A DNA stretch of 64,000 bases, from NCBI RefSeq assembly GCF_900102875.1, contig NZ_FNGH01000002.1, positions 186,001-250,000 on the forward strand, written 5' to 3'. The position numbers and the translations under genes were made by a program. Source of the stretch: Franzmannia pantelleriensis. Its GTDB lineage: Bacteria > Pseudomonadota > Gammaproteobacteria > Pseudomonadales > Halomonadaceae. Of this stretch, positions 17,767 through 26,777 are shown one piece after another. The first letter of the stretch is position 1. Each line of letters starts with the position of its first letter. The notes beneath the pieces were generated by a model. That model was given only the letters and a program-made list of their open reading frames with translations, did no database searches and had not been told where the DNA came from.

Positions 17767-18648
17767 ATGTCCAGTACGAACGCGCACCGGCCACTCGTCA
17801 CTCATTTCTTCGATGAGCCGACCAACACCTTCAGCTATGTGGTCCAAGATCCTGCGAGCCGTGTCTGTGCCATCCTCGACTCGGTGCTCGACTTCGACTA
17901 CGCCGCTGGGCGCACCGACGTGCGCTCTGCCGACGAGATCATCGCCTTCGTGCAAGACAATGGCCTCACGGTAGAGTGGATCCTCGAGACCCACGTGCAT
18001 GCCGATCATCTCTCCGCGGCTCCCTACCTGCATGAGCGGCTGGGCGGCAAGACTGGCATTGGCGCCAAAATCACCGTGGTGCAGGAGGTGTTCGGCAAGG
18101 CGTTCAATGCCGGCACCGAGTTTGCCCGCGACGGCAGTCAGTTCGACCGCCTGTTCGAGGAGGGCGACACTTTCCGCATTGGCGAGCTGGAAGGGCGGGT
18201 CCTGCACACACCGGGCCACACCCCGGCCTGCCTGACCTATGTGATCGGCGACGCTGCCTTCGTCGGCGATACCTTGTTCATGCCCGACTACGGCACCGCC
18301 CGCTGTGACTTCCCGGGAGGCGACGCCCGCACCCTGTATCGCTCCATCCACAAGGTGCTGGCCCTGCCCAAGGCGACCCGGCTGTTCCTGTGCCACGACT
18401 ACAAGGCGCCGGATCGCGATGAGTATCAGCATCAGACCAGCGTCGCCGAGCAGCGGGCGCATAACGTCCACGTCCATGAGGGCATCAGCGAAGAGGCATT
18501 CGTCAAGATGCGCACCGAGCGCGACGCGACCCTCGGCATGCCCAAGCTGATCATCCCCTCGGTGCAGGTCAATATGCGTGCCGGGGAGATGCCGCCGGCC
18601 GAGGGTAACGGCCAGGTTTATCTCAAGGTGCCGATCAATACCTTCTGA
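17767..18648 (+). CDS. MBL-fold persulfide dioxygenase (ETHE1/Blh type)
   Basis: A 293-aa metallo-beta-lactamase protein. It should oxidise glutathione persulfide to sulfite plus GSH using one Fe(II). The metal motif is His76-Val-His78-Ala-Asp80-His81 in WILETHVHADHLSAAPYL, followed by VLHTPGHTPACLTY and the aspartate in FVGDTLFMPDYGTARCDFPGG. The start at 17767 has a GGAGG site 7 nt upstream. Unlike some Blh proteins it has no N-terminal DUF442/rhodanese domain. It is followed within 11 nt by a SulP carrier and then by YeeE/YedE halves, a known neighbourhood for sulfide detoxification. Confidence 0.88.
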   Translation: MSSTNAHRPLVTHFFDEPTNTFSYVVQDPASRVCAILDSVLDFDYAAGRTDVRSADEIIAFVQDNGLTVEWILETHVHADHLSAAPYLHERLGGKTGIGAKITVVQEVFGKAFNAGTEFARDGSQFDRLFEEGDTFRIGELEGRVLHTPGHTPACLTYVIGDAAFVGDTLFMPDYGTARCDFPGGDARTLYRSIHKVLALPKATRLFLCHDYKAPDRDEYQHQTSVAEQRAHNVHVHEGISEEAFVKMRTERDATLGMPKLIIPSVQVNMRAGEMPPAEGNGQVYLKVPINTF

Positions 18649-18658
18649 GGCCTTGCCC

Positions 18659-20425
18659 GTGAACCCCAAGCGCTACTTGCCGATCCTGCAGTGGTTGCCG
18701 GGTTATGGCAGGGAAACCCTGGCCAGCGACCTGCTGGCAGCGGTCATCGTGACCATCATGCTGATCCCGCAGTCGCTGGCCTATGCCATGCTGGCTGGGC
18801 TGCCACCTGAGGTGGGGCTCTACGCCAGCATCGCACCGCTGCTGGTCTACGCACTGTTTGGCACCAGCCGCACCCTGGCGGTGGGGCCGGTAGCGGTGGT
18901 GTCGCTGATGACCGCGGCGGCGGTCAGCCAGATTGCTTCCCAGGGCTCGCCGGAATACCTCGGTGCGGCGCTGGTGCTGGCGTTGATGTCGGGGCTGATC
19001 CTTACCCTGATGGGACTGGCGCGGCTGGGCTTTCTGGCCAACTTCCTCAGCCATCCGGTGATTTCCGGCTTTATCACCGCCACCGGGCTGATCATCGCCG
19101 TGGGGCAGCTGCAACACCTGCTCGGGGTGGACGCTGGCGGCCAGCATCTGCTGGAAGTCTTGGTTGGCCTGGCCGGTCAGCTTGGGGCCGCTCACCTGCC
19201 GACCCTGCTGATCGGCGCCGCGGTGTTGGTGTTGCTCTGTGCGGCGCGGCGCTGGCTCAGGCCGACTCTGGTGGCGCTCGGCATGGCGCCGCGACCGGCC
19301 GACATGCTGACCAAGGCGGCACCGCTGCTTGCCGTGGCGCTGACCACGTTGGCCACCTGGGGGCTAGGCCTCGACCAGCGCGGCGTCGCCGTGGTCGGCG
19401 CTGTGCCGGCGGGCCTGCCGCCGCTGACGCTTCCGGGCTTCGACAGCGACCTGTGGGGCCAGCTGTTGGTGGCCGCGCTGTTGATCAGCGTGGTCGGCTT
19501 CGTCGAGTCGGTGTCGGTGGGCCAGACCCTGGCCGCCAAGCGCCGGCAGCGCATCGACCCCGACCAGGAGTTGATCGGGTTGGGTACCTCCAATATCGCC
19601 GCATCCTTCACCGGCGGGATGCCCGTCACCGGCGGCTTCGCCCGCTCGGTGGTCAACTTCGACGCCGGCGCCGAGACCCCGGCGGCCGGCGCCTTCACTG
19701 CGCTGGGCATTGGCCTGGCGGCACTGCTGCTGACCCCGCTGATCGCCTACCTGCCCATCGCCACCCTGGCGGCCACGATTATCGTGGCGGTGTTGACGCT
19801 GGTCGATGTACCGGCCATCAAGCGCACCTGGGACTACTCGAGAAGCGATGCCACGGCGATGCTGGCGACCATCGCCGTGACGCTCGGCCACGGTGTCGAG
19901 AGCGGCATTCTGGCCGGGGTGGGGCTGTCGCTGGTGCTGCATCTCTACCGCACCAGCCGCCCGCATAGCGCCGTGGTGGGGCGCATGCCGGGCACCGAGC
20001 ACTTTCGCAACGTGCAGCGCCATCGGGTCGAAACCGACGCGCGTCTGGCCATTCTGCGCGTCGACGAGAGCCTCTACTTCGCCAACGCCCGCTATCTGGA
20101 AGACACCGTCATGGCGCTCGCCGTGCGGCGACCCGAACTCGAGCACCTGGTGCTGGCCTGCCAAGCAGTCAACGGGATCGATGCGTCGGCGCTGGAGAGT
20201 CTCGAAGCGATCAATGCCCGGCTGCAGGATGCCGGCGTGACCCTGCATCTGGCCGAGGTCAAGGGGCCGGTGATGGACCGCCTCAAGCACACCGCCTTCT
20301 GCCGCGAGCTGAGCGGCGAGGTCTTCCTCAGCACTTTCGATGCCTGGCGGGCGCTGCACGGAGACGCCGTCTCGGTACCGCGCCAGCCGGCGGCCAACGA
20401 GGCATCACCGCTCAACGAGCGCTAA
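18659..20425 (+). CDS. SulP family sulfate/anion permease with STAS domain
   Basis: A 588-aa SLC26/SulP transporter. The start is the GTG at 18659 with GAGG 8 nt upstream. Conserved blocks are ASDLLAAVIVTIMLIPQSLAYAMLAGLPPEVGLYA, SHPVISGFITATGL and SIAASFTGGMPVTGGFARSVVN (actual text NIAASFTGG), with about 12-14 membrane segments to residue 440. A C-terminal STAS domain (about 455-570) contains VDESLYFANARYLED. It is co-directional with persulfide dioxygenase, so export of sulfite or sulfate formed from persulfide, or sulfate uptake, are the main options. Confidence 0.9.
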   Translation: MNPKRYLPILQWLPGYGRETLASDLLAAVIVTIMLIPQSLAYAMLAGLPPEVGLYASIAPLLVYALFGTSRTLAVGPVAVVSLMTAAAVSQIASQGSPEYLGAALVLALMSGLILTLMGLARLGFLANFLSHPVISGFITATGLIIAVGQLQHLLGVDAGGQHLLEVLVGLAGQLGAAHLPTLLIGAAVLVLLCAARRWLRPTLVALGMAPRPADMLTKAAPLLAVALTTLATWGLGLDQRGVAVVGAVPAGLPPLTLPGFDSDLWGQLLVAALLISVVGFVESVSVGQTLAAKRRQRIDPDQELIGLGTSNIAASFTGGMPVTGGFARSVVNFDAGAETPAAGAFTALGIGLAALLLTPLIAYLPIATLAATIIVAVLTLVDVPAIKRTWDYSRSDATAMLATIAVTLGHGVESGILAGVGLSLVLHLYRTSRPHSAVVGRMPGTEHFRNVQRHRVETDARLAILRVDESLYFANARYLEDTVMALAVRRPELEHLVLACQAVNGIDASALESLEAINARLQDAGVTLHLAEVKGPVMDRLKHTAFCRELSGEVFLSTFDAWRALHGDAVSVPRQPAANEASPLNER

Positions 20426-20451
20426 TACGTAAGACACAACAGGAGAGACGA

Positions 20452-20925
20452 ATGGATCTGATGGCAAGTCTGCAGGGGCTGGTGGGAGGCGTGCTGATCG
20501 GCCTCTCGGCGGTGTGGTTGATGGCCGCCATGGGCCGCATCGCGGGCATCAGCGGTATCCTGTCGAGCCTGGTCTGGGCCCGCCCCAAGGGCGACAGCGC
20601 CTGGCGGCTGACCTTTCTGTTCGGCCTGGTCAGCGGGCCGCTGCTGGTCATGGCGCTGGGCGGCGGGCTCGGTAACCTGTCCGGAGACGCCGTCGACGTG
20701 ACGGGGGCGGTGATCGGCGCGCCCGCCGGCGGCGTGGCGCTGATGCTGCTGGCCGGGCTGCTGGTGGGTGTCGGCACCGGACTCGGCAGCGGCTGCACCA
20801 GCGGGCACGGCGTCTGCGGCCTGGCGCGGCTCTCGCCGCGCTCACTGGTGGCAACGCTGACCTTCCTGGCGGCGGCGATCGTGACCGTCTATGTGGTGCG
20901 TCATGTCATCGGAGGTGGGGCATGA
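20452..20925 (+). CDS. YeeE/YedE family protein, N-terminal half (sulfur transport)
   Basis: A 157-aa membrane protein with four helices. It carries the YeeE/YedE hallmark GIGTGLGSGCTSGHGVCGLARLS-like block (actual GVGTGLGSGCTSGHGVCGL) with the conserved cysteines on the transport path. YeeE proteins import thiosulfate. Here the family is split into two genes, this one and the next, which overlap by ATGA and would form one transporter. AGGAGAG lies upstream of the ATG. Confidence 0.88.
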   Translation: MDLMASLQGLVGGVLIGLSAVWLMAAMGRIAGISGILSSLVWARPKGDSAWRLTFLFGLVSGPLLVMALGGGLGNLSGDAVDVTGAVIGAPAGGVALMLLAGLLVGVGTGLGSGCTSGHGVCGLARLSPRSLVATLTFLAAAIVTVYVVRHVIGGGA

Positions 20926-21326
20926 AGGCGCTGGCGGGCTACGTTGCCGGGCTGCTGTTCGGGCTTGGCCTGGCGATATCCGGGATGACCGATCCGGCGC
21001 GGGTATTGGGCTTTCTCGACCTGGCCGGGGCCTGGGATCCAACCCTGATGTTCGTGCTGGGTGGCGCGGTGGCGACCACTTTCGTCGGCTATCGGCTGGC
21101 GTGGGCGCGGGGGAAGCCGCTGTTCGAGGCCAGCTTTCAGCTGCCCACCCGCCGCGACCTGGATGCCCGGCTACTCGGCGGGGCGGCGCTATTCGGCATC
21201 GGCTGGGGGCTCTCCGGCTACTGCCCGGGGCCGGCGGTGGCCTCCATCGCCGGGCTGTCGTGGCCGCTGGCCGCCATGCTGGCAGCCATGGCAGCCGGCT
21301 GGTATCTAGCCCGGAAAATCGCGTGA
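20922..21326 (+). CDS. YeeE/YedE family protein, second half (DUF6691)
   Basis: A 134-aa membrane protein of the DUF6691/YedE type. GLLFGLGLAISGMTDPARVLGFLDL and GIGWGLSGYCPGPAVASIAGL are the family blocks, the second with the conserved cysteine. It overlaps the previous gene by 4 nt and together they make a complete two-part thiosulfate or sulfur transporter. It is the last gene of the plus-strand sulfur cluster; the DsbG-like gene converges 13 nt on. Confidence 0.88.
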   Translation: MKALAGYVAGLLFGLGLAISGMTDPARVLGFLDLAGAWDPTLMFVLGGAVATTFVGYRLAWARGKPLFEASFQLPTRRDLDARLLGGAALFGIGWGLSGYCPGPAVASIAGLSWPLAAMLAAMAAGWYLARKIA

Positions 21327-21339
21327 GGTGGGCTCTGCA

Positions 21340-22089
21340 TCAGGGACGCGGCGCGCCGAAGATCGCCTCCAACTCGTCCTCTTCCGGTAGGCCGTGGGCC
21401 ATCTGCAGGCCGCGTTCGCCCTGGTAGACCATGCTCGGGGTGGCCATCAGGCCGAAGCTCTCCATCAGTTGGTGATTGTCGAACAGCGCCTCCTCCAGGT
21501 CGCGGGGCAGGGTCTCCAGGCGTGGCGTCTCTTCGCCGCGATGATGGGCGAGCAGTGCTGCGCTGGGGTCGTCGGCGGCCAGCAGTGAAATGGCCGTGCG
21601 CGGGCTGTCGCGCTCCATCAGCCCGACCATCACGTGGCGCAGCTGTACCTCGCCGGCCTCGACCCAGGGGCGTGCCTTGTCGAACAGCCGCTGGCAGTAG
21701 GGGCAGTAGGGGTCGGTGAACACGTAGACGATGCGTTCGGCCTCGCCTTCGGCAATCCAGGCGCTCTGTTCGAGCATCGCCAAGCTTTCACCATCCTCCT
21801 CGCCGCGAATCACTTCATCGAGCATTGGCCGGCTCAGGTCGTTGCCTTCGGCGTCCTGCAGGGTGCCGACGATCACGTGCTCGCCGTCGGGCAGCAGGTA
21901 GGCGGCCAGCTCGTGGCCCTGATAGCTGCCGGCGTAGCCGGTCATACCACCCAGGGCCTCGAATTCCCCATGGATGGTCATGCCCTGGGCTTGCAGAGCG
22001 GCGATCGGTGCCGGCCAATCGCTGGCCACGGCGCCGGCGGGCAGCAGGGCGAGTAGAACGGCAGACAGGCGTGCGTGAAGCGGGGGCAT
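21340..22089 (-). CDS. DsbG/DsbC-like periplasmic thiol:disulfide protein
   Basis: A 249-aa exported thioredoxin-fold protein. The start at 22089 (MPPLHARLSAVLL) has GAGGA 7 nt upstream; the signal peptide ends near residue 22 (AVAS). An N-terminal dimerisation part (about 25-100) is followed by the thioredoxin domain with YVFTDPYCPYCQ (Cys129, Cys132) and the cis-proline in LMATPSMVYQG. Family members isomerise or reduce disulfides in the periplasm. The CPYC pair is the DsbG-type sequence (DsbC has CGYC). It is convergent with the sulfur cluster and divergent from the P-type ATPase. Confidence 0.85.
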   Translation of the reverse strand: MPPLHARLSAVLLALLPAGAVASDWPAPIAALQAQGMTIHGEFEALGGMTGYAGSYQGHELAAYLLPDGEHVIVGTLQDAEGNDLSRPMLDEVIRGEEDGESLAMLEQSAWIAEGEAERIVYVFTDPYCPYCQRLFDKARPWVEAGEVQLRHVMVGLMERDSPRTAISLLAADDPSAALLAHHRGEETPRLETLPRDLEEALFDNHQLMESFGLMATPSMVYQGERGLQMAHGLPEEDELEAIFGAPRP

Positions 22090-22201
22090 GAGGCATCCTC
22101 GTAGGTCTCTGCGTGCAGACTGCCATGCCCGGGGCATTCTGCCCAGCGGCTAGGCCGCGGTACGCTGACGCATCTTCTCGAACGATTCGCCAAGGACGGC
22201 C

Positions 22202-24391
22202 ATGCCCGACGCTTCGCATTCGCCACTCAATGCCGACACCGCGCTCTACTCGCTGCACGGCATGTGGTGCACCAGCTGTGCCCAGGCGGTGGAGAGCGTG
22301 CTGGCGCGTCACCGCGGTGTGACGCGCGCCAGCGTCAACTACGCCACCGCCACGGTGCACCTCAGCGGCGACGCCGAGGCGATCGCCCTGGAAACGCTGG
22401 CGCCGCGGGTGCGCCGCCTGGGCTATCGGCTGGTGCCCCTCGAGGCGGCCCAGGACGCCGAGAGTCGCCTCGAGGCCGAGAGCCGACGCCTGACCCTACG
22501 CCTGGCAGTGGGCGCCAGCTTTGGCATGTGGACCATGCTTGCCTCGCTGTTGATCTACGCCGGGGCACTGCCCGGGACGCACCTGGAGTTCGTGCTGGCG
22601 CTGGTCTCGGGGGCCTTCGCGGTGCCGGTGGTGAGCTATGCCGGCTGGCCCTTCTATCGTGCCGGCTGGCGTACCCTGCGCGCCGCGCGCCCGGGCATGG
22701 ATGCGCTGATCAGCCTGGGGGTGCTGGGCGCGGTGCTGGTCTCGGTGTGGCTACTGTGGCGCGGCTCGGCGGAGGTCTATTTCGATACCGCGGTGATGCT
22801 GATCCTGCTGCTGCTGGTGGGGCGGCTGGTGGAGACCCTGTGCCGCTATCGTGGGCTGCGGGAGTTATCGCGTCTCTATCCTCGCATGCACGAGGTCGAG
22901 GTGCTGGACGGCGATACGCCTCGCCCGCGGGCGCTGGGCGAGGTCGCCCTCGGCGAGCGAGTTCGCGTCGACGCCGGTGAGCTGGTGCCGCTTGATGGTG
23001 TGCTGGAGAGCGACAGGGCCTGGCTCGACCTGTCGCCGCTCAACGGCGAGGCGCGGGCGGTGAGTCGCCAGCGCGGTGCGGCGCTGCAGGCCGGCAGTCG
23101 CAACCTGGGCGAGGCGATCACGCTGCTGGTCACGGCCCGCGCTGGCGAGGGCTACCTCGATCGACTGCATCGCCAGATGCTCGAGCTACATGCGCGCAAG
23201 GGCGAGCTGCAGCGCCTGGCCGACCGCTTCGCTGCCTGGCTCAGCCCGCTGGCCGTGGTGCTGGCGGTGATGACCCTCGGTGGTTTGCTGTTGGCCGGCG
23301 TAACCGTCGAGGAGTCGCTGGTACGGGCGCTCTCGGTGCTGGTGGTGGCGTGCCCCTGCGCGGTGGGGCTGGCGATTCCGCTGGCCAATCTCGCCGCCGG
23401 CAGCCAGGCGCTGCGCCATGGGGTGGTGTTCCGTGATCTGGCGGCTTTTGAATCATTGGGCCAGGTGCGCAGCGCCGCCTTCGACAAGACCGGCACCCTG
23501 ACCCGCGGCGAAGCTGAGCTGGCCGCGTGCCACCCGGCCGAGGGAGTGGACGAGCCAATGCTGCTGAGGCTGGCGGCCCAGGCGGAGTGGGGCAGCGAGC
23601 ATCCGCTGGGCCTGGCGCTGCGCCAGGCCGCCGATCAGCGCGGCCTGGCGATGGGGGAGGCGCCGGTCGATATCGCCGAGGCGGCAGGCGGCGGGCGCCG
23701 GCTGGTGTTGGCCGACGGCGCCCGGCTATGGATAGGCGAGCCGGCCTGGCTGGCCGCCGAACTTGGCCTTCCGGCGCAGACGGAGAGCAACGACGAGTCG
23801 CAGGCCGGCAGCCGGGTGGCGGTAGCGCGCGACGGTGAGTGGCTCGGTGAGCTGACCCTGCGCGACTGTCCCGATGCCGGTGCGTTGGCGCCTTTGGCCG
23901 AGCTGCGCCGCGCTGGCATGACGCTGGCGCTGGTCAGCGGTGATCGCGCCGCCGAGGTGGCGGCGGTGGGCGAGGCGGCCGGTTTTGCCCGCCGTGAATG
24001 CTTTGCCAGCCAGTCGCCGGAGGCCAAGGCACGGCTGATGGATCGCCTGCCACGGCCGTCGCTGTTCGTCGGCGACGGCGTCAACGATGTGCTGGCGCTG
24101 GCCACGGCCGACGTCGGTATGGCGCCGCTGGGGGCCAGCCAGCCGGCACGCGACGGCGCGGCGGTGCAACTGCTCGAGCCGGGCGTCGCGGGGGTAGTGG
24201 AGGCCTGGCAGATCGCCCGGCGGGCGCGGCGCATCATGCGCCAGAACCTGGCGCTGTCGGCGGGCTACAACCTGGTGGCGCTGGGGCTGGTGGTATGGAT
24301 CGCGATTCCACCACTGGTGGCGGTGTTGGCGATGGCAGCCAGCTCGCTGTCGGTCACCGCCAACGCTGCACGCCTGGGACTCAGCGACTGA
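22202..24391 (+). CDS. Copper-type P1B ATPase
   Basis: A 729-aa heavy-metal P-type ATPase. An N-terminal HMA domain has GMWCTSCA (Cys23, Cys26). The transport motif is Cys384-Pro-Cys386, the phosphorylated residue is Asp428 in FDKTGTLTRGE, and the HP motif is EHPLGLAL. The hinge is GDGVNDVLALATADVG. The last helices have YN (689-690) and MAASSLSVTANA, which point to Cu(I) export of the CopA/CcoI group. Two deviations: the actuator loop reads LNGEA (281-283) where LTGE is usual, and the YN helix lacks the proline normally five residues on. Its end overlaps the convergent phosphorylase by 11 bp. Confidence 0.88.
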   Translation: MPDASHSPLNADTALYSLHGMWCTSCAQAVESVLARHRGVTRASVNYATATVHLSGDAEAIALETLAPRVRRLGYRLVPLEAAQDAESRLEAESRRLTLRLAVGASFGMWTMLASLLIYAGALPGTHLEFVLALVSGAFAVPVVSYAGWPFYRAGWRTLRAARPGMDALISLGVLGAVLVSVWLLWRGSAEVYFDTAVMLILLLLVGRLVETLCRYRGLRELSRLYPRMHEVEVLDGDTPRPRALGEVALGERVRVDAGELVPLDGVLESDRAWLDLSPLNGEARAVSRQRGAALQAGSRNLGEAITLLVTARAGEGYLDRLHRQMLELHARKGELQRLADRFAAWLSPLAVVLAVMTLGGLLLAGVTVEESLVRALSVLVVACPCAVGLAIPLANLAAGSQALRHGVVFRDLAAFESLGQVRSAAFDKTGTLTRGEAELAACHPAEGVDEPMLLRLAAQAEWGSEHPLGLALRQAADQRGLAMGEAPVDIAEAAGGGRRLVLADGARLWIGEPAWLAAELGLPAQTESNDESQAGSRVAVARDGEWLGELTLRDCPDAGALAPLAELRRAGMTLALVSGDRAAEVAAVGEAAGFARRECFASQSPEAKARLMDRLPRPSLFVGDGVNDVLALATADVGMAPLGASQPARDGAAVQLLEPGVAGVVEAWQIARRARRIMRQNLALSAGYNLVALGLVVWIAIPPLVAVLAMAASSLSVTANAARLGLSD

Positions 24392-26171
24392 CCAGCCACA
24401 GGCTGCGGTAAGGCCCCAGTTCCGTGGGTGTAGTGGGGCAGGCGGCATCTTCGAGCAGGTCGTGCCAGTCGTGCTCGGCGAGCGCCTGAAGCGCCAGCGG
24501 CTGACGCTTGTCGGTGACGTTGTAGATCGCCAGCAAGCGTCTGCCGTCGCTGAGTGGTCCCCGCTGGATGGCCAGCAGGCTGGCCGGGGTGTCGAGCACC
24601 TGCTGCTCGGCGTCGGGGTGAAAGCAGGGCTCGCCGCGGCGAATGTCGAGGCGCCGCTTGAGCGCCAGGAACACCTCGCGGGTCGGCGTATTGCGGCTGT
24701 CGAGCAGCTCGTCGAGCACTTCCATCTCCCACTGGCGGCGATTGATCGAGCGCAGCCTGCCGCTGCGCTCGATGCCTTCGTGGTCGTTGAGGGTGGCGGT
24801 CAGGGAGTGCAGGTAGAGCGCAGGAATGCCCTGCAGTGCCAGCATCAGGTGCTGGCTGCAAAGAAAGCGCTCGATTTGCCAGGGATCAGGGCCGCGGCGG
24901 GTGCCCTTGAGTGCCTCGAAGTAGGTGATGTTGATTTCGTAGGGCGAGTCCTCGCCGTCGGCGTTGGCCTTCATGCTCACGAAACCGCCGAAGCGGTGCA
25001 TCAGCTCCAGCAGGGCCTCTACCTCATGCCCGGGCAGCAGGCCTTCCAGGGCGCGTACGCCGATGCCGTCGTGGCTAGCGGTGAAGTTGAGATAGCTGCA
25101 GCCGGCGGGCAGCGAGGGCAGGCCACGCAGCCAGCTGGCCAGGGTGCTGGCGTCGCCGCTGGTCAGGGTGTGGACCAGCAGCGGCGGCAGGGTGAACTGA
25201 TAGACCAGGTGTGCTTCGTCTGGCGTCTCGCCGCGTTCCAGCGCACCCTCCTCGAGGCGCTCGAGTCCAAAATAGCTGAGATTCTCGCGGTGTGGCACGT
25301 TGGTCTCGGTGATCAACAAGGTGCCGGGTGCCACATGGTCGAGAATGCCGCGCAGCAGACGCACGATGGCGTGGGTCTGGGGCAGGTGGATGCACGGCGT
25401 ACCGACCTCCTTCCACAAGAAGGCGATGGCATCGAGGCGGATGATCCGCGCGCCTTGTTCGACGTAGAACAGCAGGATGCCGATGAACTCCAGCAGCACA
25501 TCGGGATTGGCGAAATTGAGATCGATCTGATCCTCGGAGAAGGTCGCCCACAGGTAGCGGGTACCGCGGCGCGTGGCCACCGGTACCAGCAATGGTGAAT
25601 TGCGCGGGCGCACCACCTGAGAGAGGTCGGTATCCGGGTCCATTTCGATGAAGTAGTCGCGCCCCGGCTGGCTGCCGGCCAGGTAGTCGACGAACCACAG
25701 CGATTCGCGGGAAACGTGGTTGATTACCAGGTCGACCATCAGGTCGCGGTGACCCGCCAGGCGCTGAATGTGCGACCAGTCGCCCAGCGCCGAGTTGACC
25801 TCGCGATAGTGGATCACCGAAAAACCGTCGTCGCTGCTCCACGGAAAGAACGGCAGTACATGCACGCCGCTGAAGGTATCGCCGAGGCGCTTTTCGAGAA
25901 AGTCGTCGAGCACTTCCAGCGGCGGGCGGTCGCCGTCGATCAGGGTGTCGCCGTAGCTGATCAGCCACTGGTCGCGTTCGCTCCACAGGGGCCGGCCGGC
26001 CCCAGGGCGCGCGCGCAGTGCATCACGATGGTGCGCCAGTAGGGTGGTTAGCCGGCGCAGCACCTCTCCAGCGCGGGGGCCGTAGACCTCGCCAAGGCGG
26101 GCGCTGGCCAGTGCCGTGAAGGCTGCGGCATCGAGGGGCTCGAGTGCGGCGGGGGGCGTCGGCGAGCTCAT
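24381..26171 (-). CDS. GH13 subfamily 18 phosphorylase (sucrose/glucosylglycerate phosphorylase type)
   Basis: A 596-aa alpha-amylase-fold enzyme. The catalytic set is complete: nucleophile Asp247 (RLDAIAF), acid/base Glu289 (LLITETNVPH) and Asp368 (NFTASHDGIGVR). Characteristic early blocks are GVHVLPFFPWSSDDGFSVIHYREVN and DLVINHVSRES. GH13_18 contains sucrose phosphorylase (about 490-500 aa) and glucosylglycerate phosphorylase (E. coli YcjM type, about 555-600 aa); the length favours the latter. Because a glycosyl-3-phosphoglycerate synthase and phosphatase lie 9-12 kb away, use of glucosylglycerate is plausible. RBS is AAGGAGAGATGCC. Confidence 0.82.
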   Translation of the reverse strand: MSSPTPPAALEPLDAAAFTALASARLGEVYGPRAGEVLRRLTTLLAHHRDALRARPGAGRPLWSERDQWLISYGDTLIDGDRPPLEVLDDFLEKRLGDTFSGVHVLPFFPWSSDDGFSVIHYREVNSALGDWSHIQRLAGHRDLMVDLVINHVSRESLWFVDYLAGSQPGRDYFIEMDPDTDLSQVVRPRNSPLLVPVATRRGTRYLWATFSEDQIDLNFANPDVLLEFIGILLFYVEQGARIIRLDAIAFLWKEVGTPCIHLPQTHAIVRLLRGILDHVAPGTLLITETNVPHRENLSYFGLERLEEGALERGETPDEAHLVYQFTLPPLLVHTLTSGDASTLASWLRGLPSLPAGCSYLNFTASHDGIGVRALEGLLPGHEVEALLELMHRFGGFVSMKANADGEDSPYEINITYFEALKGTRRGPDPWQIERFLCSQHLMLALQGIPALYLHSLTATLNDHEGIERSGRLRSINRRQWEMEVLDELLDSRNTPTREVFLALKRRLDIRRGEPCFHPDAEQQVLDTPASLLAIQRGPLSDGRRLLAIYNVTDKRQPLALQALAEHDWHDLLEDAACPTTPTELGPYRSLWLVSR

Positions 26172-26279
26172 GGCATCTCTCCTTGATAGGCTTCTCTCTC
26201 CAGCTTAATGCAGAAGGCGTGCCAAGCGCTTACACTACGGCAACTGTTTGAAAACAACACCGACGCCGGAACTGACCCC

Positions 26280-26759
26280 ATGCATTGTCCCTTCTGTGGC
26301 ACGCACGACACCAAGGTGACCGACTCAAGGCTGGTCGCCGAAGGCGATCAGGTACGCCGTCGCCGCCAGTGCGCCGCGTGCGGCGAGCGTTTCACGACTT
26401 ACGAAACCGCCGAGTTGGTAATGCCGCGGGTGGTCAAGGCCGACGGTTCCCGTGAGACCTTCGACGAGCGCAAGCTGCGTGCCGGCATGCTGCGCGCGCT
26501 TGAGAAGCGTCCGGTCAGCGCCGAGTCGATCGAGGCGGCGGTGGAGCGTATTCGTCAGCGGCTGCGCGCCCGCGGCGAGCGCGAGGTGGCGGCGCTGGAT
26601 GTCGGTGAAGAGGTGATGCAGGCGCTCAAGCGTCTCGACCAGGTAGCCTACATTCGCTTTGCCTCGGTCTATCGCCGCTTTCAGGACCTCGATGAATTTC
26701 GCGCCGAGATCGACCGCCTGGCCCAGGAACCCTCGTTCTCGCCCAACGACGATACTTGA
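26280..26759 (+). CDS. nrdR: Transcriptional repressor NrdR
   Basis: A 159-aa ribonucleotide reductase repressor. The zinc ribbon is Cys3-Pro-Phe-Cys6 and Cys31-Ala-Ala-Cys34 ([24 protein letters not shown]), followed by an ATP-cone domain (about 49-140) that senses ATP/dATP. The length is exactly usual. The ATG at 26280 is preferred because the upstream in-frame extension is not conserved, though the ribosome binding site is weak. It is the first gene of the riboflavin cluster, as in many gammaproteobacteria. Confidence 0.97.
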   Translation: MHCPFCGTHDTKVTDSRLVAEGDQVRRRRQCAACGERFTTYETAELVMPRVVKADGSRETFDERKLRAGMLRALEKRPVSAESIEAAVERIRQRLRARGEREVAALDVGEEVMQALKRLDQVAYIRFASVYRRFQDLDEFRAEIDRLAQEPSFSPNDDT

Positions 26760-26777
26760 TCTGCACACGGACGACGC

